Below are positions 8,097 through 17,859 of a stretch of 64,000 nucleotides of DNA, piece after piece. Both the position numbers and the translations under genes were made by a program. Numbering within the stretch: position 1 is the stretch's first letter; every line of letters begins with the position of its first letter. The stretch covers positions 682,001 through 746,000 of the forward strand of contig OZ244795.1 in assembly GCA_965219925.1 (NCBI GenBank), read 5' to 3'. A model generated the notes under the pieces. That model made no database searches and was not told the DNA's origin. It saw nothing but the letters and a program-made list of their open reading frames with translations. This DNA comes from Bin87 sp965219925 (lineage in GTDB: Bacteria > Chloroflexota > Dehalococcoidia > Lucifugimonadales > UBA3495).

Positions 8097-11000
8097 ATGA
8101 ATTCGCTCAAAGAGTTAAGCCAATCCGGTTTATACGCCCCGGAACAGGAGCACGACGCCTGTGGCGTGGGCATGGTGGCTAACATCAATGGCGATAAGAC
8201 CCATGCAATTATCGACGAGTCGCTGGAAGTGCTCATCAATCTTGGCCATCGCGGCGCTTCCGGATCGGACCCCGACACCGGCGACGGCGCCGGGATCCTG
8301 GTGCAGATTCCCGACGCGTTTCTCCGACAGGCAACTTCGGATCTGGGCATAACCCTTCCCCCGGAAGGGGAATACGGCGTCGGCATGGCGTTCTTACCCC
8401 AGGACCCGGCAGCTATAGCGGCCATGGTCGCCCACATTGAGAGTGTAGTAGCCAACGAAGGTCTAACTCATATGGGCTGGCGCGATGTACCCGTGAACGC
8501 GGCTGCCATCGGACGCGACGCCCGGGAAGTTTGCCCCACCATCCGCCAGTTTTTTGTCGGCAAGGGAACCGCCCACACACCCGACCGCGCCACCCTGGAG
8601 CGCAAACTCTACGTCGTTCGCAAAGTTATCGAAAACACGCTATCCGATACGGGAATCAGCGAAGACGACGCCGATTTCTGCTACATATGCAGCCTGAGTT
8701 GCAACACCCTGGTCTATAAGGGCCTGCTGGTAGCCCATCAGCTTTCCCAGTTTTATCTTGAGCTCAATGACCCCGCCCTGGTGTCAGCATTCGCCCTGGT
8801 GCACTCCCGTTTCAGCACCAACACCCTGGGGCACTGGAAGCTCGCCCATCCGTACCGGTACCTGGCCCACAACGGTGAAATCAACACGCTCCGCGGCAAC
8901 ATCAACTGGATGCACGCCCGGGAACGGCAATTCCAGTCTGCGCTGTACGGCGACGATATCAACAAGCTGGCGCCCATTTGCAATCCAACCGCCAGCGACA
9001 CTGCCAGCTTCGACAATTGTCTGGAGCTGCTGGTGATGACCGGCCGCGATCTGGCGCACTCCATGCTCATGATGATCCCGGAAGCATGGAATCAGCACGA
9101 AACCATGCCCCAGGACAAAAAGGACTTTTACGAGTTCCACTCCGGAATGATGGAACCCTGGGACGGTCCCGCCATGATGCTCGCCACCGACGGCAAAGAC
9201 GTTTGCGCGGTTCTCGACCGCAATGGCCTGCGGCCCTTCAGGTATACCGTAACCCACGATGACAAACTGGTGATGGCATCTGAAACCGGTGTACTGGATC
9301 TGCCGCCAGCCAGCGTCAAGGAAAAAGGACGCCTCCAGCCTGGCCGTATGTTCCTCGTCAGCTTTGACGAAGGTCGAATCATTGGCGATGAGGAACTGAA
9401 ACACACTCTGTCCAACCGCCAACCGTATGGTCAGTGGCTTCGGGACAACAAAATTGCGCTGGATAACCTTCCTTCGGCTGACGCGGTTCCTCCCGCCGGT
9501 GGAGCTAATTTGCGTCAACAGCAGCGAGCGTTCGGGTACACCATAGAAGAGTTGCGGATACTCACCACACCGATGGCCGCCGCGGGTTACGAAGCCATCG
9601 GATCGATGGGCAACGATGCGTCGCTGGCAGTTTTGTCCCAGCAAAACCGCCTGCTGTTCGACTACTTCAAGCAGCTATTCGCCCAGGTGTCCAACCCCCC
9701 GCTGGACGCTATCCGCGAGGAGCTTGTTACCTCCCTAGAAGCCTTCGTTGGCAGCGAACAAAACCTGTTCGACGAAACGCCACAACACTGCCGTCAATTG
9801 CGCCTCCAAACTCCCCTGTTAACCGACGAGCAATTGGCTCAAGTTCGCGCTCTCGATTTGCCCGGGTTGTCGTCAACCACCATTTCCACCCTGTTCGATG
9901 CCAGGCAAAGCACACTGCAATCGGCGCTGGATGAACTGTGCGACGCAGCATCGCAGGCCATTGCTAACGGCCACCAGATCATCGTGCTGTCCGATCGCGG
10001 TGTGGATGCGCAACACGCCGCCATCCCCAGCCTGTTGGCCACCGGCGCAGTCCACCACCATCTGACCAGAGAAGGCACCCGCACGCGCGCCGGATTGGTG
10101 GTCGAGTCGGGCGAGCCCAGGGAAGTCCAGCATTTCTGCCTCCTGATCGGCTACGGCGCCGGCGCCATCAACCCATACCTGGCCCTGGAATCGGTGCGCG
10201 ATTTGGCTGAACGGGGCGAACTCAACAGCGCCGATCCCGATCACGCCGCCTATAACTTCATAAAAGCCAACGAAAAAGGCGTACTCAAAGTGATGTCCAA
10301 AATGGGCATCTCCACCGTCCAGTCGTACCGGGGGGCGCAGATATTTGAAGCCATCGGATTGAACGATGAGGTGGTGCAGCGTTACTTCAGCGGCACGCCG
10401 TCGCGTATCCAGGGTATTGGGCTGAATATCATCGAAGAAGAGGTATTGCAGCGGCATCGCTCGGCGTTCGACGACCCTTACGTCCCCGGTATGCAGGAAC
10501 TCGAGATGGGCGGACAGTACCAATGGCGCCGCCATGGCGAATTCCACCAGTGGAACCCGGAAGCCATCGCCAAGCTCCAGTACGCCACCCGTTCCAATGA
10601 CCAGAACGCATATCGAGAATTCGCGGCGCAGGTGAACGACCAGAGCCGGGCCATGGCCACGTTGCGCGGCCTGCTTGAATTCAAAGCCGGCGATTCAATC
10701 CCCATCGACGAGGTTGAACCCGCCGTAGATATCGTGAAGCGTTTTGCCACCGGAGCCATTTCTCTGGGTTCTATCAGCCGCGAAGCCCACGAAACAATGG
10801 CCATCGCCATGAACCGCCTGGGCGCTCGCAGCAACACCGGAGAGGGCGGTGAAGACTATCACCGGTACGCGCCGGATGACAACGGAGACAGTCGTTCCAG
10901 CGCCATCAAACAGGTGGCGTCGGGCCGCTTTGGCGTGACGCCAAATTACCTCGTCAACGCCACCGACCTTCAGATAAAGATGGCCCAGGGATCCAAACCG

Positions 11001-12644
11001 GGCGAGGGCGGCCAGCTGCCAGGCCACAAGGTTGACGAATACATCGGTTGGGTCCGACACACCACTCCGGGCGTGGAGCTCATCTCGCCGCCACCCCACC
11101 ACGACATCTATTCAATCGAAGACCTTGCCCAGCTGATCCATGACCTCAAGAACATCAATCCCGATGCTCGCATCCACGTGAAACTTGTGTCGGAAGTCGG
11201 CGTGGGAACCATCGCTGCCGGCGTGTCAAAAGGCCACGGCGACGTGGTGCTCATCAGCGGCCACGACGGCGGTACGGGCGCCTCTCCCGAATCTTCGATC
11301 AAACACGCCGGTCTGCCCTGGGAACTCGGCGTGGCCGAAACCCAACAGGTGCTGGTCGCCAACGACCTCCGCAGCCGCATCGTCGTCCAAACGGACGGCC
11401 AACTCAAAACCGGCCGCGACGTGGCCATCGCAGCGCTGCTGGGCGCAGAAGAATTCGGAATGGCCACTGCGGCCCTGATCGTCAACGGCTGCATCATGTT
11501 GCGGAAATGTCACCTGAATACATGCTCGGTCGGCATTGCAACCCAAGACCCCGAATTGCGGAAACGATTTGCCGGTCAACCCGGCCACCTGGTCAACTAT
11601 TTCTATTTCGTAGCCGAAGAACTGCGAGAAATCATGGCCCAGATCGGTGTCCACACGGTTGCCGAGATGGTGGGCCGGGTCGATAAACTGGAAACCCGAC
11701 CGGCCGTGGATCACTGGAAAGCCTCCGGCATCGATCTTTCCCGTCTGCTGGTGATCCCGCCTCGCTCTGAACGGGTGCAAACCTACTGCTGTATCACCCA
11801 GGATCACGGCCTTGAGCGTGCGCTGGACCACCAAATCATTGCACAGGCGCAACCGGCCATCGATCACGGCGAGCCGGTGGAAATCAACCTGCCGGTCAGC
11901 AATGCCAACCGCACCGTTGGCGCCATGTTGAGCGGTCGTGTCGCTCAGAAATACAGCGAAGCCGGCCTGCCCGACGCAACTATCAAAATCAACCTGGAGG
12001 GTTCGGGCGGACAGAGCTTCGGCGCGTTCCTATCACCCGGCGTATCCATTAACCTGGCGGGCGACACCAATGACTACATGGGCAAGGGCATCGGCGGCGG
12101 TCGCATTGTAATCGTGCCGCCGGCAGATTCCGGTTTCGTGCCCGAAGACAACATCATCATCGGCAACGTCGCATTGTACGGAGCCACCGGCGGCGATGTA
12201 TTTATCCGCGGCAGGGCCGGAGAGCGGTTCGCCGTTCGCAACAGTGGGGCCCGCGCCGTTGTCGAAGGATTGGGCGACCACGGATGTGAGTACATGACCG
12301 GAGGTGTGGTTGCCGTCATCGGCAGCGCCGGGCGCAACTTCGGGGCCGGTATGAGCGGCGGCATTGCATTCGTTTACGACCCGGACCGCGATTTCCACAT
12401 CAGGTTCAACAACGGCATGGCCGACCTCGAAAACCTGGAAGCCCCGGAGGACATCGACCTGCTGCATCAACTGCTATCCGAGCACCTTGACCGCACTGGA
12501 AGCGGGCCGGCCGAACGTATCCTGGCCGACTGGAACGACAGCATCGGCAAGTTCCGCAAAGTCATGCCCCGGGACTATCGTCGTGTGTTGGAAGAACGCC
12601 GCCGGCGCGCTGAAACCGAACTGCTGGCGGTGCACGATGGGTAA
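8097..12644 (+). CDS. gltB: Glutamate synthase large subunit
   Basis: GltB converts glutamine and 2-oxoglutarate to two glutamates, with ammonia channelled between sites. I chose ATG 8097, which gives 1515 aa and a short propeptide before the nucleophile Cys22 (HDACGVGMV). The upstream in-frame TTG region looks non-coding. Domains in order: class II amidotransferase (22-430; HRGASGSDPDTGDGAG, NGEINTLRGN), central domain, FMN/2-oxoglutarate TIM barrel (about 800-1200; GEGGEDYHRY, SKPGEGGQLPG, ISGHDGGTGASP), the 3Fe-4S motif C-x5-C-x4-C (CIMLRKCHLNTC) and the GXGXG C-terminal beta-helix. The stop overlaps the gltD start by 8 bases. Confidence 0.97.
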   Translation: MNSLKELSQSGLYAPEQEHDACGVGMVANINGDKTHAIIDESLEVLINLGHRGASGSDPDTGDGAGILVQIPDAFLRQATSDLGITLPPEGEYGVGMAFLPQDPAAIAAMVAHIESVVANEGLTHMGWRDVPVNAAAIGRDAREVCPTIRQFFVGKGTAHTPDRATLERKLYVVRKVIENTLSDTGISEDDADFCYICSLSCNTLVYKGLLVAHQLSQFYLELNDPALVSAFALVHSRFSTNTLGHWKLAHPYRYLAHNGEINTLRGNINWMHARERQFQSALYGDDINKLAPICNPTASDTASFDNCLELLVMTGRDLAHSMLMMIPEAWNQHETMPQDKKDFYEFHSGMMEPWDGPAMMLATDGKDVCAVLDRNGLRPFRYTVTHDDKLVMASETGVLDLPPASVKEKGRLQPGRMFLVSFDEGRIIGDEELKHTLSNRQPYGQWLRDNKIALDNLPSADAVPPAGGANLRQQQRAFGYTIEELRILTTPMAAAGYEAIGSMGNDASLAVLSQQNRLLFDYFKQLFAQVSNPPLDAIREELVTSLEAFVGSEQNLFDETPQHCRQLRLQTPLLTDEQLAQVRALDLPGLSSTTISTLFDARQSTLQSALDELCDAASQAIANGHQIIVLSDRGVDAQHAAIPSLLATGAVHHHLTREGTRTRAGLVVESGEPREVQHFCLLIGYGAGAINPYLALESVRDLAERGELNSADPDHAAYNFIKANEKGVLKVMSKMGISTVQSYRGAQIFEAIGLNDEVVQRYFSGTPSRIQGIGLNIIEEEVLQRHRSAFDDPYVPGMQELEMGGQYQWRRHGEFHQWNPEAIAKLQYATRSNDQNAYREFAAQVNDQSRAMATLRGLLEFKAGDSIPIDEVEPAVDIVKRFATGAISLGSISREAHETMAIAMNRLGARSNTGEGGEDYHRYAPDDNGDSRSSAIKQVASGRFGVTPNYLVNATDLQIKMAQGSKPGEGGQLPGHKVDEYIGWVRHTTPGVELISPPPHHDIYSIEDLAQLIHDLKNINPDARIHVKLVSEVGVGTIAAGVSKGHGDVVLISGHDGGTGASPESSIKHAGLPWELGVAETQQVLVANDLRSRIVVQTDGQLKTGRDVAIAALLGAEEFGMATAALIVNGCIMLRKCHLNTCSVGIATQDPELRKRFAGQPGHLVNYFYFVAEELREIMAQIGVHTVAEMVGRVDKLETRPAVDHWKASGIDLSRLLVIPPRSERVQTYCCITQDHGLERALDHQIIAQAQPAIDHGEPVEINLPVSNANRTVGAMLSGRVAQKYSEAGLPDATIKINLEGSGGQSFGAFLSPGVSINLAGDTNDYMGKGIGGGRIVIVPPADSGFVPEDNIIIGNVALYGATGGDVFIRGRAGERFAVRNSGARAVVEGLGDHGCEYMTGGVVAVIGSAGRNFGAGMSGGIAFVYDPDRDFHIRFNNGMADLENLEAPEDIDLLHQLLSEHLDRTGSGPAERILADWNDSIGKFRKVMPRDYRRVLEERRRRAETELLAVHDG

Positions 12645-14085
12645 ACCGTCCGGATTTATCGAGTTTGGCCGCACACCGCCGGAACGGAAACCCCCGGCCG
12701 AACGGATCCAGAATTACAACGAATTCTATCAACGTTGGTCCGATGAACAGGCCAAAGAGCAGGGCGCCCGGTGTATGGATTGCGCCGTGCCCTTCTGCCA
12801 CATGGGTTGCCCGCTCGGGAACGTAATCCCCGATTTCAACCACCAGGTTTACCTTGGAAACTGGCAGGCCGCATTGGACGTACTGCTGAGCACCAACAAC
12901 TTCCCTGAGTTCACCGGGAGGATCTGCCCGGCGCCTTGCGAAGCTTCATGCGTCCTCAGCATTAACGCCGACCCCGTAACCATCGAGTACATCGAGAAAG
13001 AGATTAGCGACCGGGGTTTCGAGCAAGGCTGGATCAAACCCATTACGCCCGCCACCCGCAGCGGCAAAAGTGTGGGCGTCGTTGGCAGCGGTCCCGCCGG
13101 CCTGGCCGCCGCGCAGCAGCTGAACCGCGCCGGACACCAGGTTACAGTGCTGGAACGCGCCAATCACATCGGTGGACTTTTGATGCTGGGCATTCCCGAC
13201 TTCAAGTTGGAAAAATCGGTCGTCACCCGCCGGGTGCAGTTGATGCAAGAGGAAGGCATTGAGTTCCGAACCGGCGTCCACGTTGGCGTTAATCACCCTG
13301 CCGAACAGCTGTTGCAGGAATATGATGCCATTTGCCTCACCGGCGGCTCTACTCAAGCCCGCGACCTGAACGTGCCGGGGCGCGAATTAGATGGCGTTCA
13401 CCTGGCAATGGAATATCTCCCCCAACAAAACCGGCAACTGACCGGCGAGACGGTGTCGGATCGGATCTCGGCAGACGGAAAGCGAGTGGTTATTCTGGGC
13501 GGCGGCGACACCGGCGCCGACTGCCTGGGAACCGCCCACCGACAGGGAGCAGAAATCGTCCGCCAGTTCGAGTTGCTGCCTGAACCTCCCACCGAGCGCA
13601 ACGACGACAACCCCTGGCCCCTGTGGCCGATGGTATTACGTACGTCCGGCGCTCACGAAGAGGGCGGCATTCGCGACTACAACATTCTCACCAAATCGTT
13701 CGGCGGCGACGGCGGGCAAGTCAAAACCCTCAATGCCGTCCGCGTGGATTGGTCAAAGGGCGAAGACGGTCGGTTCCAGATGTCCGAGGTGCCCAACAGC
13801 GAATTCAGCGTCGATGCCGACCTGGTTCTGCTGGCTATGGGCTTCCTGCACCCCGAACACGATGGGATGCTTGAACAACTGGGAGTCGAGCTCGATGGCC
13901 GAGGCAATGTTCAGGTCGACGCCAACAAGATGACGTCGGTTCCGGGCGTGTTTGCGGGCGGTGACATGGTACGTGGGCAGTCATTGGTCGTTTGGGCCAT
14001 CGCCGAAGGCCGTGATGTGGCCCGTGGCGTTGACGCATACTTGACGGGGGCCACCCATCTGCCCCGAACCGCGCCGGCCATCTAG
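12637..14085 (+). CDS. gltD: Glutamate synthase small subunit
   Basis: GltD passes NAD(P)H electrons through FAD and 4Fe-4S clusters to GltB. The start ATG 12637 lies inside the gltB end (ATGGGTAA overlap), which couples translation. The 482-aa product begins GKPSGFIEFGR. It has cysteine clusters at CMDCAVPFCHMGCP and ICPAPCEASC, the FAD-binding GSGPAGLAAAQQL near residue 155, and a second Rossmann motif LGGGDTGADCLG. The end VPGVFAGGDMVRGQSLVVWAI is typical. Family length is normal. Confidence 0.96.
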   Translation: MGKPSGFIEFGRTPPERKPPAERIQNYNEFYQRWSDEQAKEQGARCMDCAVPFCHMGCPLGNVIPDFNHQVYLGNWQAALDVLLSTNNFPEFTGRICPAPCEASCVLSINADPVTIEYIEKEISDRGFEQGWIKPITPATRSGKSVGVVGSGPAGLAAAQQLNRAGHQVTVLERANHIGGLLMLGIPDFKLEKSVVTRRVQLMQEEGIEFRTGVHVGVNHPAEQLLQEYDAICLTGGSTQARDLNVPGRELDGVHLAMEYLPQQNRQLTGETVSDRISADGKRVVILGGGDTGADCLGTAHRQGAEIVRQFELLPEPPTERNDDNPWPLWPMVLRTSGAHEEGGIRDYNILTKSFGGDGGQVKTLNAVRVDWSKGEDGRFQMSEVPNSEFSVDADLVLLAMGFLHPEHDGMLEQLGVELDGRGNVQVDANKMTSVPGVFAGGDMVRGQSLVVWAIAEGRDVARGVDAYLTGATHLPRTAPAI

Positions 14086-14147
14086 ATCCCGGCCAACACG
14101 GAAATAGCGCCGGTAATCCCGCTGGATGATTTATTCCAACGGGTTTT

Positions 14148-15602
14148 TCAGACCTGCTCCTGAGCGGCGTGGGGCACTGCGGTGCGGCCAATGTGGCTCA
14201 GATATTCGCGAATGTTCAGCACCTGGATCGTGTTGGTGGTGCCGGTAACTCCGGTCATAAAACCGTGTACCAACGTGACCGTATCGCGCTCCGATACCAG
14301 CCCCGTCGCCATCGCTTCGTCGACCAGCAGGGTCACCAGTTTCGCCACATCCGGCTCCGCGGGTATCACACCCTTGGGAGCCAGCCCCCATGCCATACAG
14401 ACCCGCCGTTGCACCACTTCGTCATGGGAAAAGACCAGCACGTCATTCTCCGGGCGGAAACGCGACATTTCAAACGCCGCTCGTCCGGTGCTGGTGATAA
14501 CGATGGGCTTGGCGTCCAGTGACTTGGTGAGCTGTGTTGCGCCCCAGGCCACCGATTGCGTTTGATCGCGTTGCGGAGTCTCGGTGTAGTAGTTGTACAT
14601 CTTTTCCGCTTGCACGATTGCAGCGTCGGCGATGCGAACCGCCTCCACCGGGTAACCGCCAACGGCGATTTCATCGGATAACAGGATCGAGTCGCAACCA
14701 TCCAGCACCGCGTTGGCGATGTCGGAGATTTCGGCGCGCGTCGGCGTGGGCGAATTCACCATCGACCGCAGCATTTGCGTGGCGACGGACGAAATCTTGC
14801 CCGCCTCGTTCGCTTTTTTCACCATGTTCTTCTGGATGACCGGCACCTCTTCCATGGGCATCTCGACGCCCAGATCACCGCGGGCCACCATAATTCCGTC
14901 CACTTCGCGCAGAATCTCATCCAGGTTGTCGATACACTCACGACGCTCCAGCTTGGCCATCACCGGGGCCCGACTGTTCAACTGGTTCAGATGCGCTCGG
15001 GCGTAGCGAACGTCTTCTCCGGTGCGCACAAACGACAGCGCCACCCAATCGACGTCCTGCTCAACACCAAACTGCAACGCAATCTTGTCGCTTTCGGTGA
15101 TCACCGGCATGTCAATGGGCACGTCCGGCAGGTTCACACCCTTGTAAGAAGACAGGTTGCCGCCGTTTCGCACACTGGTTTTCACCTCCAGATCGGGGGT
15201 AACTTCCAGCACTTCCAGACACACTGTGCCGTCCGATATGTAAACCAGGTTCCCGGGTCGCAGGCTCTGCAAGATGGCCGGCTCTGGGAATGGCAAGCGG
15301 TAGGGCACATCCGATTCCGATTCATTCGTGATGGAAACGTGGTCGCCAAAATTGAGCTGTATCGCTTCTGCCATGTGACCCAGGCGGAATTTATTGCCCC
15401 CCAGATCCTGCAGAACGGCTACGGGACGGTTGTTACGCCTGGACGCCTCTCTCACATTCGCGATTACCTCGGCGTGCTCCTCAAGCGTGCCGTGGGAAAA
15501 GTTCAGGCGTGCCACGTCCATGCCTGCCGCCACCAGCCGGTCCAGAGTTTCAGGCGACCGGGAGGCAGGACCAATTGTGGCGATTATCTTGGTTTTACGC
15601 AT
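14148..15602 (-). CDS. pyk: Pyruvate kinase
   Basis: Pyk makes ATP and pyruvate from phosphoenolpyruvate. The 484-aa product starts MRKTKIIATIGPASRSPE. It has LNFSHGTLEEH, the active-site block MVARGDLGVEMPMEEVPVIQK with downstream T-Q-ML, and a C-terminal allosteric-type domain ending in TTNTIQVLNI. The usual LQDLqGPKIR motif reads LQDLGGNKFRLG, so the G-P is changed to G-N and I to F. This is a conservative-looking departure near the K/Mg site. The gene stands alone and is convergent with gltD. Confidence 0.95.
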   Translation of the reverse strand: MRKTKIIATIGPASRSPETLDRLVAAGMDVARLNFSHGTLEEHAEVIANVREASRRNNRPVAVLQDLGGNKFRLGHMAEAIQLNFGDHVSITNESESDVPYRLPFPEPAILQSLRPGNLVYISDGTVCLEVLEVTPDLEVKTSVRNGGNLSSYKGVNLPDVPIDMPVITESDKIALQFGVEQDVDWVALSFVRTGEDVRYARAHLNQLNSRAPVMAKLERRECIDNLDEILREVDGIMVARGDLGVEMPMEEVPVIQKNMVKKANEAGKISSVATQMLRSMVNSPTPTRAEISDIANAVLDGCDSILLSDEIAVGGYPVEAVRIADAAIVQAEKMYNYYTETPQRDQTQSVAWGATQLTKSLDAKPIVITSTGRAAFEMSRFRPENDVLVFSHDEVVQRRVCMAWGLAPKGVIPAEPDVAKLVTLLVDEAMATGLVSERDTVTLVHGFMTGVTGTTNTIQVLNIREYLSHIGRTAVPHAAQEQV

Positions 15603-15803
15603 TTAAATTCCCCCGCTTTGGCGATAACCGTCCGACCCGTGGCGGCATCCTTTTCTCACAACTTTGCTTAGGCTTTCGTTTCTACCCGGCATTATACCCA
15701 CAACGGCGGGATGGTGGACAATTACCCTCGCTGCCCCAATATCAAACAAAACAGGCGCAGCCGGCTTTTGGCCGGTGCGCCCGGATTGTCAATCGCCGGT
15801 TTA

Positions 15804-16970
15804 CTAACTTCCCTGGCGGGACTGTTCGTAAGATTGGGTGGCGCGTTCCAAACCGGCCCGGCGGTTAACTTGCAACGTGTCTTTGAGGCCCGACGCCCAC
15901 TGTTGAGACGTCTGAATCCCGGCGAGGGTGCCCTGGAACTGAGGCATGACGTAGCGAGCCATGAGTTCGTAAGAGCGGTGCAGCTTATCTCGCGGCGCCC
16001 AGTCCTCCGCTCGCACCAGCATCCCGCCAAAACCACCGGACATTTCCTGGAGCTCGTTTATTCGCTGGATGCAGTCGTCCGGCGTGCCCACGATCCACTG
16101 CTTGTTGTCGGTCATAAAATCGACGATCTGGTCGCGGGGAACATCGGGTACCTCGTGGCCAAGCGTACCGCCGAAATACTCGGTAACCACCCGCGCCGAT
16201 CCCTCCCGAATATCCTCCTGCGCTTCCTTCTTGCTCTCAGCCAGGTGAACACCCACCGACAGACGCCACTCCTCGCGTTTCACCGTTTGCCCGTGCTCTG
16301 CCGCCGATTCCTCGGCAATGGCCCACTGAGACTGCAACGACGTCGACCGCACCATATCCCGGGGAACGCTCAACGATATTACACCGGCGCCGTACTTACC
16401 CGCCGTCATCACGCCAGCGGGCGACTGCACCGAAGCGACCACCAACGGAAACGGCTGTTGATACGGACGCAGTTGCAGGTGGGCATCATGCAATTCAAAC
16501 CAGTCGCTCTGATAGGTGTATGGTTCTGGGCTGTCCATCAACCGTTTGATCGCACCCAGCGATTCGTCCATCATCTCCCGTTGTCGGGCCGGGTCGATGC
16601 CGAACATGTAGGCGTCTGACGCCAGTGCCCCGGGGCCAACACCCAGCATCACGCGCCCGCGAGTCAGGTGATCCAGCAGCACCATGCGGTTCGCCACCAT
16701 ATAGGGGTGGTGATAAGGCAGGCTGACCACGCCCGTGCCCAGGCGCAGGTTGCGCGTGCGCTCGGCAGCCGTAGCCATAAACACCTCAGGCGAGGCGATG
16801 GTCTCCCAGCCCGCGCTGTGGTGCTCGCCGATCCATGCTTCGTCAAACCCCAGCTGGTCCAGCCACTGCAGCAGTTCCAGGTCCCGCTCCAAAGCCAGTG
16901 TCGGGTTCTCGCCGACCCGATGGAACGGCGCCATAAATATTCCAAATTTCATGCGGGCGGGAGCCGTCAT
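15804..16970 (-). CDS. LLM-class flavin-dependent monooxygenase
   Basis: This is a member of the bacterial luciferase-like superfamily (TIM barrel, reduced FMN supplied by a partner reductase). The 388-aa product has MKFGIFMAPFHRVGENPTLALERDL at the start, DEAWIGEHHSAGWETIASPEVFMA, LRLGTGVVSLPYHHPYMVANRM and GRVMLGVGPGALASDAYMFG, all subgroup signatures. AGGAGG lies 6 bases before ATG 16970. Substrate is unknown. SAR202 and related Chloroflexota are known for many paralogues of this family, thought to oxidise recalcitrant organic compounds; that link is inference. Confidence 0.9.
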   Translation of the reverse strand: MTAPARMKFGIFMAPFHRVGENPTLALERDLELLQWLDQLGFDEAWIGEHHSAGWETIASPEVFMATAAERTRNLRLGTGVVSLPYHHPYMVANRMVLLDHLTRGRVMLGVGPGALASDAYMFGIDPARQREMMDESLGAIKRLMDSPEPYTYQSDWFELHDAHLQLRPYQQPFPLVVASVQSPAGVMTAGKYGAGVISLSVPRDMVRSTSLQSQWAIAEESAAEHGQTVKREEWRLSVGVHLAESKKEAQEDIREGSARVVTEYFGGTLGHEVPDVPRDQIVDFMTDNKQWIVGTPDDCIQRINELQEMSGGFGGMLVRAEDWAPRDKLHRSYELMARYVMPQFQGTLAGIQTSQQWASGLKDTLQVNRRAGLERATQSYEQSRQGS

Positions 16971-17086
16971 TAAGTGCCTCCTGATTGATAGGTAGCCTGG
17001 TCATAGGTATATGGCTATTACGTTGGTTTGGATTGGGCCATTCTAACACGGGGGACTGCCGGCGCAACCGTGCTAAAATCAAACCT

Positions 17087-17197
17087 ATGACCACTCCTAA
17101 CTTCGCCGACCGGACCATCTGCACGGGCGATAACGTAGACATATTGCGCGGCCTCAACTCCGCTCCGAAAGTTGACAGAGGTATGCAAGCTTGCTAG
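17087..17197 (+). pseudogene. 5' fragment of a DNA methyltransferase gene
   Basis: From ATG 17087 the frame reads NFADRTICTGDNVDILRGLNSA. This matches the N-terminus of site-specific adenine DNA methyltransferases, which usually continue into a DLIYLDPPFNS catalytic motif. Here homology stops after about 24 codons (near 17160) and the frame runs into unrelated sequence to TAG 17195-17197. No catalytic part remains. It is the first of three adjoining gene fragments. Confidence 0.65.
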
Positions 17198-17270
17198 CAT
17201 GATTGGTACAACTACCCATCGGGTAACTGCCCAATATTCGGGAAGTCCAGTACCCGATCACAACTACCCC

Positions 17271-17291
17271 AGGGGCGCGTATTGCGCCCCT
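17271..17291. repeat. Perfect hairpin between gene fragments
   Basis: AGGGGCGC (17271-17278) and GCGCCCCT (17284-17291) pair perfectly around GTATT. Neither side has a good U-tract, so it is an uncertain terminator. It separates the methyltransferase and NYN fragments. Confidence 0.5.
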
Positions 17292-17315
17292 GAAAATCTT
17301 TAACAATCCCAGGCG

Positions 17316-17489
17316 ATGATGACTGCTGCCAGGGTATCTATCAGCGAACAGCGGGTACGCGTGTTCGTTGATTACCAGAATTTCACGCTTTCGTTGCGCA
17401 GAACCGAATCGGGTTTTAGGATTGACATGAGACCGTTGGGCGTTTGTCTGGCTCAAGAGGCATTGCCGGTGGCGATTCCCTCGGCATAG
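17316..17489 (+). pseudogene. 5' fragment of a NYN-domain (DUF88-like) gene
   Basis: From ATG 17316 the frame contains VRVFVDYQNFTLSLRR, the first strand and acidic residue of NYN/PIN-like RNase domains, then about 20 more family-like residues ending LAQEA near 17462. After that it enters sequence that on the other strand belongs to a GNAT fragment, and stops at TAG 17487-17489. The catalytic acidic residues of the second half are missing, so it cannot be functional. Confidence 0.6.
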
Positions 17490-17557
17490 ATGCGGCGCAC
17501 CGCCGGCCAGTCGTCCGGCGTCATCGGCGTGATGGTTATTTCAGGCAAGGTTGTCAT
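17453..17557 (-). pseudogene. 5' fragment of a GNAT acetyltransferase gene
   Basis: From ATG 17557 (minus strand) the 34-codon frame reads ITPMTPDDWPAVRRIYAEGI then ATGNAS. This is the N-terminal strand-helix of phosphinothricin-type GNAT acetyltransferases. It ends at TGA exactly where the NYN fragment begins on the other strand. The acetyl-CoA binding motif is absent. Confidence 0.65.
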
Positions 17558-17630
17558 ATCATTCACGATACTACACCGGCGCCCGCCCCAATAAGCCGAG
17601 AAAAATGTGAAACTCCGGTCCCTGACTTCT

Positions 17631-17734
17631 GTCATTGCGAGGAGCATAGCGACGTGGCAATCCCGTTGAAGCAACGGCCGCGGTTTCAGCGACGAGATTG
17701 CCAACCCCCGCATCGAGTACGGGGTCGCAATGAC
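17631..17734. repeat. Dispersed palindromic repeat copy B
   Basis: GTCATTGCGAGGAGCATAGC at the left and CATCGAGTACGGGGTCGCAATGAC at the right enclose GTGGCAATCCCGT and GCGACGAGATTGCC. It is the CATCGAGTACGGGG-ended variant, as in copies A, D and G. It lies in the gap between the gene fragments and the VOC gene. Confidence 0.85.
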
Positions 17735-17859
17735 AAGTTTCGCAATTTTCTAAATAAGCCACTATCCCGCCCGCCGCAAAAGTGGTATCGTTGCCCCTAA
17801 TAGCTCCCGTCGGGAACGCTTGTTTTAATTGAATCCAACCACCGCGCAAGGAGGACAAA

